DNA of 20,411 bases from Cryomorphaceae bacterium. Lineage in GTDB: Bacteria > Bacteroidota > Bacteroidia > Flavobacteriales > Schleiferiaceae. The notes beneath the pieces are model-generated. The model was not told the DNA's origin. It did not search any database and saw only the letters and a list, made by a program, of their open reading frames with translations. Each line of letters opens with the position of its first letter. The stretch's first letter is position 1. The stretch lies in NCBI GenBank assembly GCA_003507115.1, contig DNWN01000046.1:1-20411 (forward strand), given 5' to 3'. Both the position numbers and the translations under genes were made by a program. Below are positions 7,471-15,026 of the stretch, one piece after another.

Positions 7471-8280
7471 ATGAAGACGCACCTTTTTTCCTTTTTGACC
7501 GTTACCCTCCTAGCCGTGGGAATCCTCCCTAAGGCCTATGGGCAAACGGTCGTGGTGAAAAAACGAAACGTCGAAACCGGCGAAGTGTATCAATCAAATA
7601 CAAGCAATACCAATGCCAACGCCGCGCTGAACCAAGCGATTAAATACAACTTTCTCCCCTTCTTCATTGGTGAAATGCCCTTTGGCTACGAGATAAAATT
7701 GAATAATTACCTCTCGGCGGAGGCAGGTTTAGGCATCACGACCAACAATTCCCTCGACGAATTGCTCTACTCGGGATATGAAGACTTTTATGATTTGGCA
7801 GATCGCAATCTGCTGAATCTAAGCCATTATGCCACGTTCAAAATCTTTCCTGAGGGCAATGCATTTGACGATGGATATTATTTGGGATTCGACTACCACT
7901 ACCGTCCTTACTCCAAGGGCTTTAACCTAAACGGTAGCACCTTTCGTGCGACGAAGCGCTTCACGGATATCGGATTGGTCTTTGGCTTTCAGGGGCGGCC
8001 TTCGGAACACATTATGCTCGACGTCTATGCCGGGGTGGCTCAGCGTCATATCAACTGGGATCGCCCAACAATTAGCCAAATCATTGATCCCATCACGGGA
8101 GAAGTCGTCGCGGCCATCAATATCAACAATGACCGATACCCTACTCTGGGCGGATTACTTGGCTTCAAAGTGAGCTACTTATTTGGGAAATCCATCATTC
8201 AAGGATCTTCATCCAAATCCTCCGCTTCCCAGAGCAAATCCAAGAAAAAAACCAAACGGCGGCGCCGGCGGCGGCGCTAA
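7471..8280 (+). CDS. Outer-membrane beta-barrel-like protein with Lys/Arg-rich C-terminal tail
   Basis: 269 residues. The ATG at 7471 starts a clear signal peptide (MKTHLFSFLTVTLLAVGILPKAYG, cleavage near Gly24); an upstream TTG gives no better N-terminus. The body alternates hydrophobic and polar residues with many aromatics and glycines (YNFLPFFIGEMPFGYEIKL, YLSAEAGLGITT, YYLGFDYHYRPYSKG, DIGLVFGFQG, IMLDVYAGVAQRH, LGGLLGFKVSYLFG), as in small eight-stranded outer-membrane barrels of Bacteroidota. The barrel would end near VSYLFGKS (about 236-243). Beyond it lies a 25-residue Ser/Lys tail ending in seven arginines, which is unusual. No family is identified with confidence and function is unknown. 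It is followed directly by a strong terminator, so it is monocistronic. Upstream, AATATTTG at 7446-7453 is a one-mismatch -7 box. Confidence 0.8.
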   Translation: MKTHLFSFLTVTLLAVGILPKAYGQTVVVKKRNVETGEVYQSNTSNTNANAALNQAIKYNFLPFFIGEMPFGYEIKLNNYLSAEAGLGITTNNSLDELLYSGYEDFYDLADRNLLNLSHYATFKIFPEGNAFDDGYYLGFDYHYRPYSKGFNLNGSTFRATKRFTDIGLVFGFQGRPSEHIMLDVYAGVAQRHINWDRPTISQIIDPITGEVVAAININNDRYPTLGGLLGFKVSYLFGKSIIQGSSSKSSASQSKSKKKTKRRRRRRR

Positions 8281-8281
8281 C

Positions 8282-8312
8282 AAAAAAGCCCGGGCAAGAG
8301 CCCGGGCTTTTT
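8282..8312. terminator. Bidirectional Rho-independent terminator between the barrel-like gene and queA
   Basis: A perfect 8-bp GC-only stem, GCCCGGGC (8288-8295), AAGA loop, GCCCGGGC (8300-8307), is flanked by six A's on the left and five T's on the right. It serves the plus-strand gene ending at 8280 and the minus-strand queA ending at 8340. Confidence 0.93.
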
Positions 8313-8339
8313 ATTTGATGCGACCCACGTCGCGACTCC

Positions 8340-9395
8340 TTAAATGATCATGAGGGCATCGCCATAGCAGAGGAATCGATATTTTTCCTTGACCGCTAAG
8401 TTGTAGATTTCCATGGTTAATTCGTGTCCCGCAAAGGCGCTGGTTAACATGAGCATGGTGCTTTGGGGCCCATGGAAATTGGTGATTAAGGCGTCCGCCG
8501 TCGTGAATTCATACGGAGGGAATATGAACTTACTCGTCCAACCCGTGGTCGGCTTCACTCGATTGTCTGTAATAGTCGAACTCTCCATGGAACGAATGAC
8601 GGAGGTACCCACCGCGACCACGCGCTTTTTATTGGCCTTAGCGCGGTTGATTTTGTCCGCGGTGTCGTCATATAACCAGAATTGCTCCGATTCCATCTTG
8701 TGCTTGGAAAGGTCTTCCACCTCGACTAATCGAAAGGTGCCCAAGCCCACGTGCATGGTCATTTCGGCCGTTTCAATGCCTTTGATCTCCATGCGCTTGA
8801 GTAGGTGCTTGCTGAAGTGCAAGGATGCCACAGGTGCTGCCACCGCTCCTTCTACCTTCGCAAAAATGCTTTGGTAGCGGTCCGCATCTTCGGGCTCTAA
8901 GGGGCGCTGCACATAATTGGGCAGGGGGGTCTCGCCCATTAACTTCAATTTCTCCCGGAACTCTTCATAACTCCCATCATACAGAAAGCGCAAGGTGCGC
9001 CCCCGTGATGTGGTGTTATCAATGACCTCAGCCACGAGCGAATCGTCATCGCCGAAATAGAGCTTATTGCCGATGCGGATTTTACGGGCTGGATCGACCA
9101 AAACATCCCAAAGGCGACTTTCCGCGTTCAATTCGCGCAACAGGAATACCTCGATCAAGGCGCCCGTTTTTTCCTTGTTTCCCCACATGCGTGCCGGAAA
9201 AACTTTGGTGTTGTTCATCACCATCAAATCGCCTTCGTCGAAGTAGTCCAAAATGTCCTTGAACTGTCGGTGCTCTACTTTGCCCGTCTCGCGGTGGACG
9301 ACCATCATGCGTGCATCATCGCGGTAATCGGTGGGGTATTGCGCGATCTGCGACTCAGGCAAATCATACGCAAAATGGGAGAGCTTCATTTTCAT
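8340..9395 (-). CDS. queA: S-adenosylmethionine:tRNA ribosyltransferase-isomerase QueA
   Basis: 351 residues from the ATG at 9395-9393 ([21 protein letters not shown]). A TTG three codons further upstream overlaps the -7 box and is not used as the start here. QueA transfers and isomerises the ribosyl part of SAM onto preQ1 in tRNA, giving epoxyqueuosine at wobble position 34. Family motifs seen: [10 protein letters not shown] near the N-terminus, [11 protein letters not shown], the GLGTFR segment, and [19 protein letters not shown] near the C-terminus. Length matches the family. It lies 99 nt after truB and has its own promoter with both -33 and -7 elements. Other queuosine genes are not in the window. 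It ends at a bidirectional terminator. Confidence 0.97.
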   Translation of the reverse strand: MKMKLSHFAYDLPESQIAQYPTDYRDDARMMVVHRETGKVEHRQFKDILDYFDEGDLMVMNNTKVFPARMWGNKEKTGALIEVFLLRELNAESRLWDVLVDPARKIRIGNKLYFGDDDSLVAEVIDNTTSRGRTLRFLYDGSYEEFREKLKLMGETPLPNYVQRPLEPEDADRYQSIFAKVEGAVAAPVASLHFSKHLLKRMEIKGIETAEMTMHVGLGTFRLVEVEDLSKHKMESEQFWLYDDTADKINRAKANKKRVVAVGTSVIRSMESSTITDNRVKPTTGWTSKFIFPPYEFTTADALITNFHGPQSTMLMLTSAFAGHELTMEIYNLAVKEKYRFLCYGDALMII

Positions 9396-9401
9396 AGGCG
9401 G

Positions 9402-9433
9402 CAAAGATACCCTTTTGCATAGGGGGTTGTCAA
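9402..9433 (-). promoter_or_regulatory. queA promoter (TTG - 21 nt - TATCTTTG)
   Basis: On the minus strand a TTG (9433-9431, in CTTGAC) is followed after 21 nt by TATCTTTG (9409-9402), matching the Bacteroidota -33/-7 pattern in both boxes and spacing. CCGCCT (6 nt) then separates the -7 box from the queA ATG, so transcription would start at or within a base or two of the start codon. This is the best-supported promoter in the window. Confidence 0.7.
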
Positions 9434-9494
9434 GTGTTTACCCAAACTTCCTGCCCTAGCCTGCTTTGCAAGGGCCAGATAGAGGGTCTGAAAA

Positions 9495-10196
9495 CTACGC
9501 TGACAAGGCGTCCAGGACCTCCTGAACGGAATGGCTCTCATCGAGGCTAAAGTCCCCCACATGGGTGCGAACCAAGCCCGCCAAATACGCCCCACATCCC
9601 ATCGTGGCCCCGAGGTCATGCGCCAAGCTCCGGATGTAGGTGCCTTTGCTGCAGGTGATGTCCACAATCCAGGAATCGCCCTCCGTTTCGACAAATTCCA
9701 AGGCAAAGATGGTAACGCGCCGGGACGGCATGTCCACCTCCTTCCCCTGACGGGCTTCGGCGTAAGCGCGCTTACCGTCCACTCGCACTGCACTGTAGAT
9801 AGGTGGTATTTGTTCGATTTCCCCCAGGAATTTTTGCATGACCTCCTCATGGAGGGCCTCACTCCATGCGGGTATAGGCTGTCCAGTGGGTAGGATGTCC
9901 GACTCCGCATCGTAACTCGCCGTAGTCGCACCAAGCTTCACTACCGCTCGGTACCGCTTTTGGGTGTCGACCCAATGAGGGATCGTTTTCGTTGCGCGAC
10001 CTGCGCACAAGACCAGGACGCCCGTTGCGAGCGGATCCAGGGTGCCGGCATGGCCTATTTTGATTTTAGCCCCGTATCGGCGTTTCAAGGCATTTCGCAC
10101 TTTAGCCACCACATCGAAGGAAGTCCAACCTAGGGGTTTGTCCACGGATAGAATCCAGCCCGCCTGCAGAGTGTCTAAATCGGGGGGGATAATCAT
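9495..10196 (-). CDS. truB: tRNA pseudouridine(55) synthase TruB
   Basis: 233 residues, normal for Bacteroidota TruB, which lacks the long C-terminal PUA domain of the E. coli form. It isomerises U55 in the T loop of tRNAs. Seen: KPLGWTSFDVV at 20-30, GHAGTLDPLATGVL at 48-61 with the catalytic Asp54, the KRYRA strand, PPIYSAVRVDGKRAYAEAR, and CSKGTYIRSLAHDLG, all family signatures. The ATG at 10196-10194 overlaps the uppP stop (ATGA); an in-frame start 15 codons upstream lies inside uppP and gives non-family residues. It is the last gene of the overlapping ftsX-DUF3098-uppP-truB set. Confidence 0.97.
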   Translation of the reverse strand: MIIPPDLDTLQAGWILSVDKPLGWTSFDVVAKVRNALKRRYGAKIKIGHAGTLDPLATGVLVLCAGRATKTIPHWVDTQKRYRAVVKLGATTASYDAESDILPTGQPIPAWSEALHEEVMQKFLGEIEQIPPIYSAVRVDGKRAYAEARQGKEVDMPSRRVTIFALEFVETEGDSWIVDITCSKGTYIRSLAHDLGATMGCGAYLAGLVRTHVGDFSLDESHSVQEVLDALSA

Positions 10197-10999
10197 GCCA
10201 TCACAGTCCACGCTGCAGCCAGGGTACCCATCGCCAAGCAATAGATTGCGAATCCGGAAAGTTTGGCGCGTTTGACTAGGTTGAGCATGATTTTACATGC
10301 CCACAATCCCGTAATGAACGCCGCAATAAAACCCACTAACAATGGAATTAAATGCTGGCTTTGATCAACCTCTGACATGGAGAAGAGATCCATGGAGTCC
10401 ATCGCCATCTTCCCCATGATTAATGGGACAACCATTAAAAAGCTAAAGCGAGCAGCACGTTCCCGGTCAATGCCAAGAAGAACCGACGTAGAAATGGTCG
10501 CACCAGATCGGCTGATCCCCGGCAAAATGGCGATGGCTTGAGCGATACCAATGACAAGGGCATCCATTTTGGAAACTTTCTTGTGCGTTTTTTTGGCGCG
10601 ATCAGCCAAGAAAAGAAGGAGACCCGTGATAATAAGCATGACCCCCACGAGAAGAACATTTCCATCAAAGAGCATTTCGATGACATCTTCGAAATACAGT
10701 CCAACAATCGCCGCGGGAATCATGGAAAGGAGTATGGACATGGCAAAGCGGCGATCCTCTGTTTCTCCTCGGAACAATCCGATGAGAATTTGACGGATAT
10801 CCTTTTGAAATGTTACAACCGTTGCGAGCGCTGTCGCTCCATGAACGGTCACGGTAAACATCATATTACTGCCCGGACTCCACGTCGAACCTAATATGTT
10901 TCGAGCCAGTTCCAAGTGGCCCGAGGAGCTCACCGGTAAAAATTCTGTTAGACCTTGAATAATGCCCAGAATTAGGGCATTCCAAATCTCTCCGTTCAT
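10193..10999 (-). CDS. uppP: Undecaprenyl-diphosphate phosphatase UppP (BacA)
   Basis: 268 residues, integral membrane. It dephosphorylates undecaprenyl diphosphate, recycling the lipid carrier for peptidoglycan and other surface glycans, and gives bacitracin tolerance when abundant. Both family signatures are present: QGLTEFLPVSSSGHL at 15-29 with Glu19, and LPGISRSGAT at 159-168. Several hydrophobic helices follow (about 87-103, 114-132, 182-200, 215-235, 247-265). The start is the ATG at 10999-10997, which overlaps the DUF3098 stop (ATGA); the longer reading frame extends into that gene. Its stop overlaps truB. Co-transcription with ftsX links it to cell-wall growth at division. Confidence 0.97.
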   Translation of the reverse strand: MNGEIWNALILGIIQGLTEFLPVSSSGHLELARNILGSTWSPGSNMMFTVTVHGATALATVVTFQKDIRQILIGLFRGETEDRRFAMSILLSMIPAAIVGLYFEDVIEMLFDGNVLLVGVMLIITGLLLFLADRAKKTHKKVSKMDALVIGIAQAIAILPGISRSGATISTSVLLGIDRERAARFSFLMVVPLIMGKMAMDSMDLFSMSEVDQSQHLIPLLVGFIAAFITGLWACKIMLNLVKRAKLSGFAIYCLAMGTLAAAWTVMA

Positions 11000-11223
11000 G
11001 AGTTCGGGCGGCGTAAAATCGCAAACACCTCGACGATAAATCCGATAACGATGAACAACGGCGCCCACGTGATCCGACGCGCACTGAATAGTTCTTCGTT
11101 GTACACGGTGGGATCCTCGGAGCCCCCGCCGGCCATGAGGATAAATCCAAGGATGATGAACGCAATACCGACCGCAAACAAGAGGTAATTGGTTTTATCG
11201 AAGAGAAAAGAATTCTGGCTCAT
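10996..11223 (-). CDS. Small two-helix membrane protein, DUF3098 family
   Basis: 75 residues. Two membrane segments are clear (about 13-31, LLFAVGIAFIILGFILMAG, and 52-69, ITWAPLFIVIGFIVEVFAIL), separated by a short polar loop (GGSEDPTVYNEELFSARR). It matches the DUF3098 family that in Bacteroidota regularly lies between ftsX and uppP; function is unknown. The start is the ATG at 11223-11221, whose A is the last base of the ftsX TAA stop (TAATG). A longer upstream frame runs through ftsX and gives non-family sequence. The stop overlaps uppP by ATGA. Tight coupling on both sides suggests a role with FtsX or UppP in the envelope, by inference only. Confidence 0.9.
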   Translation of the reverse strand: MSQNSFLFDKTNYLLFAVGIAFIILGFILMAGGGSEDPTVYNEELFSARRITWAPLFIVIGFIVEVFAILRRPNS

Positions 11224-12107
11224 TATTCGTACAGTTGATTCGTTTTGAGGGCGAGATATCGGCGGACCGCTAGGGCGGTACTCGTGGCCGTTAGAATAAG
11301 TCCTACCAACGTCATGGCGACTACCTCCATGAGCCACAAGGTCCATGGAAGTGACGTGGCTAATTCGGGATAAACTTGGCGGATAGACTGGAACAAAAAG
11401 CCCAATAGGACAGCCGCAAAAAGTCCTCCAAATAGACCCAGACGCAAGCCTTGACGCAAGAAGGGCCGGTGGATAAATGCTTTAGTTGCTCCTACGAGCT
11501 GCATCGTTTTGATGGAGAAACGGCGAGCATAAATAGCTAAGCGGATCGAGCTATTGATCAAGGCCATCGAAACTAAGAGCAGCACAACGGCGGCCGCAAG
11601 CATGGCGGAGGTGATGCGTCCAATGTTTTTGTGAATTGCCGAAATCAAGGCCCGGTCGTACACCATGTCTTCGACGATAGACTCTTTCATCAGGCGGGCT
11701 TTGAGATCCTCCAAGACCTCTGGGGTGACAAAATCCGCGTTGAGTTTGAGGTCCAAGGCGTCGCTTAAGGGGTTATACCCCAGGAAATCCACAAAGTCTT
11801 CACCCAATTCGGACTGGAATTTGGCGGCGGCATCTTCCTTGCTCACGTAAATGATTTGCCGGACCTCCGGGGACATGGACCAAGTGGTCACCAAAGCTTC
11901 TCGTTGGGCCGTGGTAGTCTCGGGCTGAAGGAAGAGGGTGAAGGTGAAATTTTCTTTGAGCTCGTCCGTAAGCGTCCTGGCCTGATACAGCAGCGTCATC
12001 ATCACCCCCAACACGAAGAGAACCAAGCCGATGCTCACGATGACCGAGAGGTAGGAATAGCGCAAGCGCTTCCGATTAAACTGGTCTTCTCCTTTGGCTC
12101 GGCTCAT
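11223..12107 (-). CDS. ftsX: Cell-division permease-like protein FtsX
   Basis: 294 residues. FtsX forms the membrane part of the FtsEX complex, which activates peptidoglycan hydrolases at the septum. Topology matches: TM1 about 18-40, a periplasmic domain of about 120 residues (TFTLFLQPETTTAQREAL, YVSKEDAAAKFQSELGEDF, LDLKLNADFVTPE), then TM2-TM4 (about 166-186, 218-238, 255-280), with the conserved RFSIKTMQLVGATKAFIHRPF stretch between TM2 and TM3. The ftsE partner is not in the window, as is common in this phylum. The ATG at 12107-12105 lies 4 nt from a TAGATTTG -7 box. It is divergent from leuS across 105 nt and heads the ftsX-DUF3098-uppP-truB operon. Confidence 0.95.
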   Translation of the reverse strand: MSRAKGEDQFNRKRLRYSYLSVIVSIGLVLFVLGVMMTLLYQARTLTDELKENFTFTLFLQPETTTAQREALVTTWSMSPEVRQIIYVSKEDAAAKFQSELGEDFVDFLGYNPLSDALDLKLNADFVTPEVLEDLKARLMKESIVEDMVYDRALISAIHKNIGRITSAMLAAAVVLLLVSMALINSSIRLAIYARRFSIKTMQLVGATKAFIHRPFLRQGLRLGLFGGLFAAVLLGFLFQSIRQVYPELATSLPWTLWLMEVVAMTLVGLILTATSTALAVRRYLALKTNQLYE

Positions 12108-12111
12108 ACTG

Positions 12112-12119
12112 CAAATCTA
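12112..12119 (-). promoter_or_regulatory. Candidate -7 box (TAGATTTG) immediately before ftsX
   Basis: The minus strand reads TAGATTTG, a full TAnnTTTG match, then CAGT and the ftsX ATG. This predicts a leaderless or nearly leaderless operon mRNA. No -33 TTG is visible at 17-23 nt. It lies in the short divergent region shared with leuS. Confidence 0.5.
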
Positions 12120-12199
12120 ACGAATTGCCCGGCTAATTGGGTAGGATTCCCCCACGGAATACCGAGTCAAACAGCGCTGCTCAATCTCCGCCCACGGCG

Positions 12200-12207
12200 T
12201 ACTTTTG
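12200..12207 (+). promoter_or_regulatory. Candidate -7 box (TACTTTTG) immediately before leuS
   Basis: TACTTTTG, a full TAnnTTTG match, ends 5 nt (CTCCC) before the leuS ATG at 12213. Transcription would begin near the start codon. No -33 TTG is seen at the usual distance. Confidence 0.5.
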
Positions 12208-12212
12208 CTCCC

Positions 12213-14966
12213 ATGGACTACCGCCCGACTGAATTGGATGCCAAATGGCAAGCATACTGGAGAGCCCATGGGACATTTTCGGCTGAATTCCCGAGTGAGA
12301 AGCCCAAATTTTACGTGCTCGATATGTTCCCCTACCCCTCTGGGGCGGGATTGCACGTGGGCCATCCCCTGGGCTACATCGCCAGCGATATCGTGGCTCG
12401 GTACAAGCGCCATCGGGGGTTCAATGTGCTCCATCCGATGGGTTACGATGCCTTTGGATTGCCTGCTGAGCAGTACGCCATCCAGACGGGTCAGCATCCT
12501 GAGGTAACCACCGAAAAGAACATTGCCCGCTACCGCGAACAGCTGGACCGCATCGGCTTTAGCTTCGATTGGACCCGCGAGGTTCAGACTTGCCGCGCTG
12601 ATTTCTACCGTTGGACTCAGTGGATATTTATTCAATTATTCCACAGCTGGTACAACAAAACCACGGATCGCGCGGAACCCATCGCCTCCCTCCAAGCCTA
12701 CCTGGATTCGAATGGAACGGAGGGGCTTCAGGCCTCCTGCCATGGAGACCCTGCCTGCACTCCGGCAGAATGGGCGCGTATGGATGCGTCAGAGCGCGAG
12801 GCCTTTTTGCAGCATTTCCGTCTGGCCTTCCGATCCGAATCCGTCGTCAACTGGTGCCCCGCTTTGGGCACGGTGTTGGCCAACGACGAGGTCGTCGATG
12901 GACGATCAGAGCGCGGTGGTCACCCTGTCGTCCAAAAACCTATGCTTCAGTGGAGCTTGCGCATTTCCGCCTACGCCCAGCGCCTGTTGGACGGGTTGGA
13001 TGGCCTCGATTGGTCTGATTCCATGAAGGAAACGCAGCGCAATTGGATTGGCCGCAGTCAAGGTGCACGTGTTCGCTTTGCCCTTCCAGGCATACCCGGC
13101 GAGGCCCTGGAGGTCTTTACCACTCGCCCGGATACGCTTTTCGGCGTCACTTTTATGGTGGTGGCTCCCGAGCATCCCTGGTTGGTCACTCTGACCACAG
13201 AGGCGCAACGCGCGGAGGTCGAGGCCTATCAGGAAACTTCGGCACGGCGGAGTGAGCGTGACCGCCAGGCCGATACCAAAACGATTTCGGGTGCCTTCAG
13301 CGGTGCCTACGCCCTACATCCCTTTACGGGAGCCCCCGTGCCCATTTGGACGAGTGACTACGTATTGATGGGTTACGGCACGGGCGCCATCATGGCAGTT
13401 CCTGCGCACGACAGCCGGGATTATGCCTTCGCCAAGCACTTCGGCCTGCCCATCCAAGAAGTGGTGGCCGGCGGCGACCTGGACGTAGAATCCTATGACG
13501 CCAAAGAGGGCATTTTGGTGAATTCCGACTTTTTGAACGGCTTGCCGGTTAAGGATGCCATCGAGCGCGCCATCGCCGAAGTGGAAGCCCGCAAATTGGG
13601 CGAGCGCCGCATCCAATACCGTTTGCGCGATGCCGTGTTTGGCCGACAACGCTACTGGGGCGAGCCCATTCCGGTGGCCTACCGCGACGGGGTGCCTGAG
13701 ACGCTTCCCTTAGAGGAGTTGCCTTTGGTCTTGCCCCCCGTGGATGCCTATTTGCCCACCGAAGACGGCGAGCCGCCCTTGGCGCGTGCGGAAAACTGGG
13801 AAACCCTCGAAGGACTCCCCCTCGAGACGACCACCATGCCCGGTTGGGCAGGAAGCTCTTGGTATTTCTTACGCTACATGGACGCTCAGAACGACGGCGC
13901 CTTTGCCGCGAAAGACAAAGTGGACTATTGGAACCAGGTAGACCTCTATGTGGGTGGCAGCGAGCACGGCACCGGCCACCTTCTCTACTCCCGTTTCTGG
14001 GGCCATGTCCTGCATGACTTGGGCCATATTCCCTTCGCCGAGCCATTCCAAAAACTGGTCAACCAAGGGATGATTCAAGGTATTTCGGCCTTTGTGCACC
14101 GCCTGGAAGACAGTCAGACCTATGTGAGTTCCGACGCGGTCCAGGGCCGCAAAACCCAGCGCATCCACGTCGATGTGCACTATGTGAACGAAAAGGACGA
14201 ATTGGACCGTGACGGCTTCAAAGCCTGGCTGCCCGAATTTGCTGAGGCCACTTTCGAACCGGCCGATGGCCCCATCAAGCTGGACCGCGAAGTCGAGAAG
14301 ATGTCCAAGTCCAAGCACAACGTCATCAACCCCGACGCCATCTGTGCCGACCACGGCGCCGATGCCCTTCGCCTCTACGAAATGTTCCTCGGGCCCCTGG
14401 AGCAGTCCAAGCCTTGGGACACCAAAGGCCTAAGCGGCGTCACCGGATTCTTGCGCAAAGTGACGCGCTTGATGGACAAGCGCAGCGTCCAAGCAGCGAG
14501 CAAAGACGAACTCAAGACCCTGCATAAGCTGATCGAAAAAGTGGAGAAGGACATGGAAAACCTGTCCTTTAACACGACCGTGAGCGCTATGATGATTGCG
14601 GTCAATGAGTGGTCGAGCCAAGCCTCCATTTCGGAAGCCACTTTGCGCGATTTGGCCGTGCTGTTGTCGCCTTTAGCGCCGCATTTGGCCGAAGAGCTGT
14701 GGGAAACCTTGGGCCAAGCCCCGAGCGTGGCCTATGCCCCCTTCCCCGTGCTGAATCCCGACTACCTCGTGGAAGACGCCGTGCAGTATCCCGTTCAGTT
14801 CAACGGCAAGACGCGCTTCTTCATCGAGGTTCCCACGGGCAGCGCCCCGGGCGAGGTGGAAGCGGTAGTTCGCGGACATGAAAAGACGGACAGCTATGTG
14901 GACGGCAAAACGATCCGAAAGATCATCGTCGTTCCCGGCCGTATCGTGAATGTGGTTATCGGGTAA
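12213..14966 (+). CDS. leuS: Leucyl-tRNA synthetase
   Basis: 917 residues from the ATG at 12213 (MDYRPTELDAKWQAYW), a normal length for Bacteroidota LeuRS. It charges tRNA-Leu and edits mischarged products. Seen: the class I signature HVGH at 48-51; the CP1 editing domain with TTRPDT at 303-308 and the GTGAIMAVPAHD segment whose Asp400 is the conserved editing residue; a leucine-specific insertion rich in VDVHYVNEKDELD before the KMSKS loop at 696-700; and an anticodon-binding and C-terminal domain ending GRIVNVVIG. The frame stays open about 120 codons further upstream, but this lies antisense to ftsX and does not resemble LeuRS, so it is not used. No clear terminator separates it from the convergent M23 gene, only 60 nt away. 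Confidence 0.98.
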   Translation: MDYRPTELDAKWQAYWRAHGTFSAEFPSEKPKFYVLDMFPYPSGAGLHVGHPLGYIASDIVARYKRHRGFNVLHPMGYDAFGLPAEQYAIQTGQHPEVTTEKNIARYREQLDRIGFSFDWTREVQTCRADFYRWTQWIFIQLFHSWYNKTTDRAEPIASLQAYLDSNGTEGLQASCHGDPACTPAEWARMDASEREAFLQHFRLAFRSESVVNWCPALGTVLANDEVVDGRSERGGHPVVQKPMLQWSLRISAYAQRLLDGLDGLDWSDSMKETQRNWIGRSQGARVRFALPGIPGEALEVFTTRPDTLFGVTFMVVAPEHPWLVTLTTEAQRAEVEAYQETSARRSERDRQADTKTISGAFSGAYALHPFTGAPVPIWTSDYVLMGYGTGAIMAVPAHDSRDYAFAKHFGLPIQEVVAGGDLDVESYDAKEGILVNSDFLNGLPVKDAIERAIAEVEARKLGERRIQYRLRDAVFGRQRYWGEPIPVAYRDGVPETLPLEELPLVLPPVDAYLPTEDGEPPLARAENWETLEGLPLETTTMPGWAGSSWYFLRYMDAQNDGAFAAKDKVDYWNQVDLYVGGSEHGTGHLLYSRFWGHVLHDLGHIPFAEPFQKLVNQGMIQGISAFVHRLEDSQTYVSSDAVQGRKTQRIHVDVHYVNEKDELDRDGFKAWLPEFAEATFEPADGPIKLDREVEKMSKSKHNVINPDAICADHGADALRLYEMFLGPLEQSKPWDTKGLSGVTGFLRKVTRLMDKRSVQAASKDELKTLHKLIEKVEKDMENLSFNTTVSAMMIAVNEWSSQASISEATLRDLAVLLSPLAPHLAEELWETLGQAPSVAYAPFPVLNPDYLVEDAVQYPVQFNGKTRFFIEVPTGSAPGEVEAVVRGHEKTDSYVDGKTIRKIIVVPGRIVNVVIG

Positions 14967-15026
14967 GAAACACTCCCTGCCGAGCACCCCGGCACCGAGC
15001 GTACTGCCGCGGCCTGATTAATCGGC

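Noticed and set aside
7463..7474. Three-codon upstream ORF (ATG CAA CGA TGA) overlapping the barrel-like gene start as ATGA
   Set aside because: Too short to distinguish from chance; no supporting promoter or comparative evidence.
11856..12212. Long in-frame N-terminal extension of leuS
   Set aside because: It is antisense to ftsX, does not resemble LeuRS, and the family N-terminus begins at 12213 just after a -7 box.
13869..14354. 161-codon minus-strand open frame antisense to leuS
   Set aside because: Lies wholly inside the well-supported leuS gene and mirrors its codon pattern.
14967..15026. Possible terminator between leuS and the M23 gene (TGCCG/CGGCA and GGCC/GGCC hairpins)
   Set aside because: Stems are only 4-5 bp with no T tract on either strand.
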